Shown here piece after piece: positions 62,326 to 64,000 of a stretch of DNA of 64,000 nucleotides. The stretch covers positions 3,410,001 to 3,474,000 of the forward strand of contig OZ252048.1 of NCBI GenBank assembly GCA_965247915.1. Direction: 5' to 3'. Origin of the DNA: JAKZRT01 sp965247915 (GTDB taxonomy: Bacteria; Pseudomonadota; Alphaproteobacteria; Rhodobacterales; Rhodobacteraceae). Both the position numbers and the translations under genes were made by a program. Position 1 is the first letter of the stretch; each line of letters begins with the position of its first letter. The notes beneath the pieces were generated by a model that had not been told where the DNA came from, searched no databases, and saw only the letters and a list, made by a program, of their open reading frames with translations.

Positions 62326-62435
62326 AGCTGCTCATCCCTTAGTTTCGTCAAATCTAACTATATGCAGTAGATTTCTAGCGGCAGGCGCTCGAAGTCAAGC
62401 CCAATCGAGCATCTGTCGCACAGCGCAGAGCGCGC
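62326..62435 (-). other. 110-bp gap inside the catabolic operon
   Basis: The longest internal gap of the operon, between the racemase-fold gene and the ectoine-hydrolase-like gene. It could carry an internal promoter. I see no hairpin or operator in it. Confidence 0.4.
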
Positions 62436-63167
62436 CTAGCCTGACTGCGCCGACACTATCTTCAACGCATGATCCAAGGTTGCCGCATTCGCCAAGATAA
62501 CGGGCACGCCATGTTCGGCCTGTAGGTCGCGTTCGATGTTGCCCCGCCTGAGGGCGGTGCACGGAATGGCGATGGCTTGGGTGCTGGGCCCGACGGCCAT
62601 GCGGGCCAGCGGCGCGAGCTCTTCGACGGTCAAAGCCCCGACCGTTGCATCGCTCCCGCACCCTGCATGTGCCTCGCCGTCCACGGTGAAACTATTGGCT
62701 GTCAGAAAAACAGCGAACTTATGCCCAATCTCGTCATGGTAGGGCGTGACCACAGCCACGTGTTGGATGTTGCGCGCGCGCAGAGCGTCCAGAATGGCAA
62801 GCGAGGTCGTCGTGGAAGGAAGCCCGCCCGCCGCGCCGGTCATCGCGTCGGACTGTGCCGTGCCGGTCCCCGAGGCCACAAGAAACGAACCGGATGTGCA
62901 GGCCCAGACCAGGACATCAGGCTCGGCATCCAACGTCTGCCGCGCAATCTGCCCCAGCAGCTCTGGCGCCCCCATTTCCATCGTCATGGCCGCGACTTCG
63001 TCCGCGCTTGCCGCATCGGCGACGTGCTGAGGGGCAACCTTGAAGATCACCGCCTCGGCGCCACGCTCTTCGGCCAGATCGCAGATCTCTCCATCAATCA
63101 GACCTGTCGAGGGCAACAAGACGGCAATTCGAACAGGCCGCCCCGTGGACGGCAGATCAGGCGGCAT
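62436..63167 (-). CDS. Asp/Glu racemase-superfamily protein with both cysteines
   Basis: A 243-residue member of the maleate isomerase/hydantoin racemase group. Two catalytic Cys regions are visible: VWACTSGSFLVASG (about 88) and AIPCTALRRGNIE (about 196). With both cysteines it can act by two-base chemistry as a racemase, or as a cis-trans isomerase. The first gene-to-gene overlap in this part of the operon (11 nt with the aminotransferase) supports a shared pathway. Confidence 0.78.
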   Translation of the reverse strand: MPPDLPSTGRPVRIAVLLPSTGLIDGEICDLAEERGAEAVIFKVAPQHVADAASADEVAAMTMEMGAPELLGQIARQTLDAEPDVLVWACTSGSFLVASGTGTAQSDAMTGAAGGLPSTTTSLAILDALRARNIQHVAVVTPYHDEIGHKFAVFLTANSFTVDGEAHAGCGSDATVGALTVEELAPLARMAVGPSTQAIAIPCTALRRGNIERDLQAEHGVPVILANAATLDHALKIVSAQSG

Positions 63168-64000
63168 TGGCCTGCCCCTTTATCGCATCCGCAATCCGCG
63201 ACAGGCCAATTTCCAGCTTGTCGGGATCTGTGGCCAGCGAAACGCGGATCAGGCCTGCACCTGCTGGTCCAAATGTCTCGCCGGGTGCGACGGAGACCTT
63301 GCGCTCGCTCACCAACTTGCGCGCAAAGCCGTAGGTATCATGCGTTGCATCCGAGATATCGATCATGGCGAAGAACGCACCCTCAGGTCGCCAGGTCCGC
63401 AGCCCAAACTGTTCGGCCAATGCCATCGCCTGGTCCCGCCGCTCGGCATAATAGGTCCGCATCTCGGTCACGATGTCTTGCGGGCCATTCAACGCCGCCT
63501 CGGCCGCTTTCTGGGCAATTGCGCAGATCGAACCAATCGTCGGTTGCTGCAATTTCGCCAGAACCTGCGCAACCTCGGCAGGTGCCACGCCGTAGCCAAC
63601 CCGCCATCCCGTCATGGCGTAGGTCTTGGAACAGCTGAAGACGGAAATCACCCGGCCATCCTCATCGAACCGCGCCGCGCTGGCATGTGTGCTGTCAAAG
63701 ACAAACTCATCATAACATTCGTCCGAAATCACCCACAGATCGTGCCGTTTGGCAAAGGTGACCATCTCGCGCACCAAGGCCTCGGGCATCACCGCGCCTG
63801 TTGGGTTGGACGGGGTATTCAGCATGATCGCCTTCGTGCGCGGCGTCACCAGATGATCTAGGCTGGCCGGATCCGGCAAGAACCCGTTAGAGGCCGGGGT
63901 CGGATAGCGCACGACCTTGCCGCCCGTCGCGAGCACCATCATCTCCCAGTTCGGCCAACCGGGATCGGGCAACAGCACTTCGTCGCCATGCTCGAGCAGC
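63157..64000 (-). CDS. Class I/II PLP aminotransferase, 5' end outside the window
   Basis: The C-terminal 280 residues of an aspartate-aminotransferase-like enzyme; the reading frame continues past the window edge, so the start is unseen. Visible motifs: MLNTPSNPTGAVM (substrate/PLP region), VISDECYDEFVFD (PLP Asp and Tyr), the PLP lysine in SVFSCSKTYAMTGWRVGY and the substrate Arg in LIRVSLATDPDKL. It would remove an amino group from the pathway substrate or intermediate. The operon extends upstream of it. Confidence 0.87.
   Translation of the reverse strand, partial: LLEHGDEVLLPDPGWPNWEMMVLATGGKVVRYPTPASNGFLPDPASLDHLVTPRTKAIMLNTPSNPTGAVMPEALVREMVTFAKRHDLWVISDECYDEFVFDSTHASAARFDEDGRVISVFSCSKTYAMTGWRVGYGVAPAEVAQVLAKLQQPTIGSICAIAQKAAEAALNGPQDIVTEMRTYYAERRDQAMALAEQFGLRTWRPEGAFFAMIDISDATHDTYGFARKLVSERKVSVAPGETFGPAGAGLIRVSLATDPDKLEIGLSRIADAIKGQANAA

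Noticed and set aside
52045..64000. Standard ectoine degradation cluster
   Set aside because: Only one protein is ectoine-hydrolase-like; the expected DoeB-type deacetylase, EutB, EutC and the Ueh transporter are not seen.
1..64000. CRISPR array, rRNA or tRNA genes
   Set aside because: No regularly spaced direct repeats and no tRNA-like cloverleaf or rRNA sequence were recognised by eye.

Overview
The window is GC-rich and reads as an alphaproteobacterium of the Rhodobacteraceae (roseobacter-type). The grounds are the taurine-type tpa/tauR/xsc/pta/soeABC gene set, an NADH-dehydrogenase/SelD fusion beside selU, a choline sulfatase, and a short intergenic repeat with the core CTTTCCCCAAATACT. 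No rRNA, tRNA or CRISPR array was seen.

Layout. (1) 0-9 kb: choline sulfatase; an ABC ATPase, FtsX-type permease and CrtC-like lipocalin operon; convergent selU and NDH-selD. (2) 9.4-22.1 kb: organosulfonate (taurine) dissimilation. Tpa, its MocR regulator TauR, an MFS carrier, Xsc, Pta, a TauE-like exporter and the sulfite dehydrogenase SoeABC together turn taurine into acetyl-CoA and sulfite, and sulfite into sulfate. TauR-like boxes precede tpa, tauR and xsc. soeA carries a one-base frameshift. (3) 22.2-23.6 kb: galactonate-type aldolase and SMP-30 lactonase. (4) 23.6-27.1 kb: two IS5-family elements and an IS110-family transposase. (5) 27.1-32.4 kb: rpe, deoC, an aldehyde dehydrogenase cut short at an inverted 63-bp repeat, a 2-hydroxychromene-2-carboxylate isomerase-like gene, and prs. 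(6) 32.4-37.4 kb: a tight six-gene minus-strand operon (Lrp/AsnC regulator, Rieske oxygenase, GloA, cupin, glutamine-synthetase-like ligase, alpha/beta hydrolase) of unknown substrate. (7) 37.5-44 kb: a junkyard holding manC beheaded by an IS, a TraC-like/transposase chimera, a small plasmid-type gene, an istA-less IS21 remnant, IS1380 and IS6 elements. (8) 44-64 kb: a MerR-XRE-cupin regulator converging on a long minus-strand catabolic operon of at least 13 genes that runs off the window end. A 7,047-bp Tn3-family transposon separates the two.

The Tn3-type transposon is the best-resolved structure. It has 45-bp perfect terminal inverted repeats and a 5-bp target duplication. Its tnpA is split by an IS1380 element (5-bp duplication), and its tnpR is split by a 272-bp IS1595-derived MITE (perfect 32-bp ends, 8-bp duplication). 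Removing each insertion with one duplication copy restores both reading frames exactly.

The strongest candidates for undescribed biology are the two catabolic operons (32.4-37.4 kb and 52.0-64.0 kb). The second pairs two creatinase-fold proteins lacking canonical metal ligands with an M20 amidohydrolase, two Asp/Glu-racemase-fold proteins, two SDRs, a hydroxyacid dehydrogenase, an acyl-CoA dehydrogenase (frameshifted), a flavin reductase with an extra domain, and its own RibB. Three probable single-base losses (soeA, the tauE-like gene, the acyl-CoA dehydrogenase) raise the question of sequence error versus gene decay.
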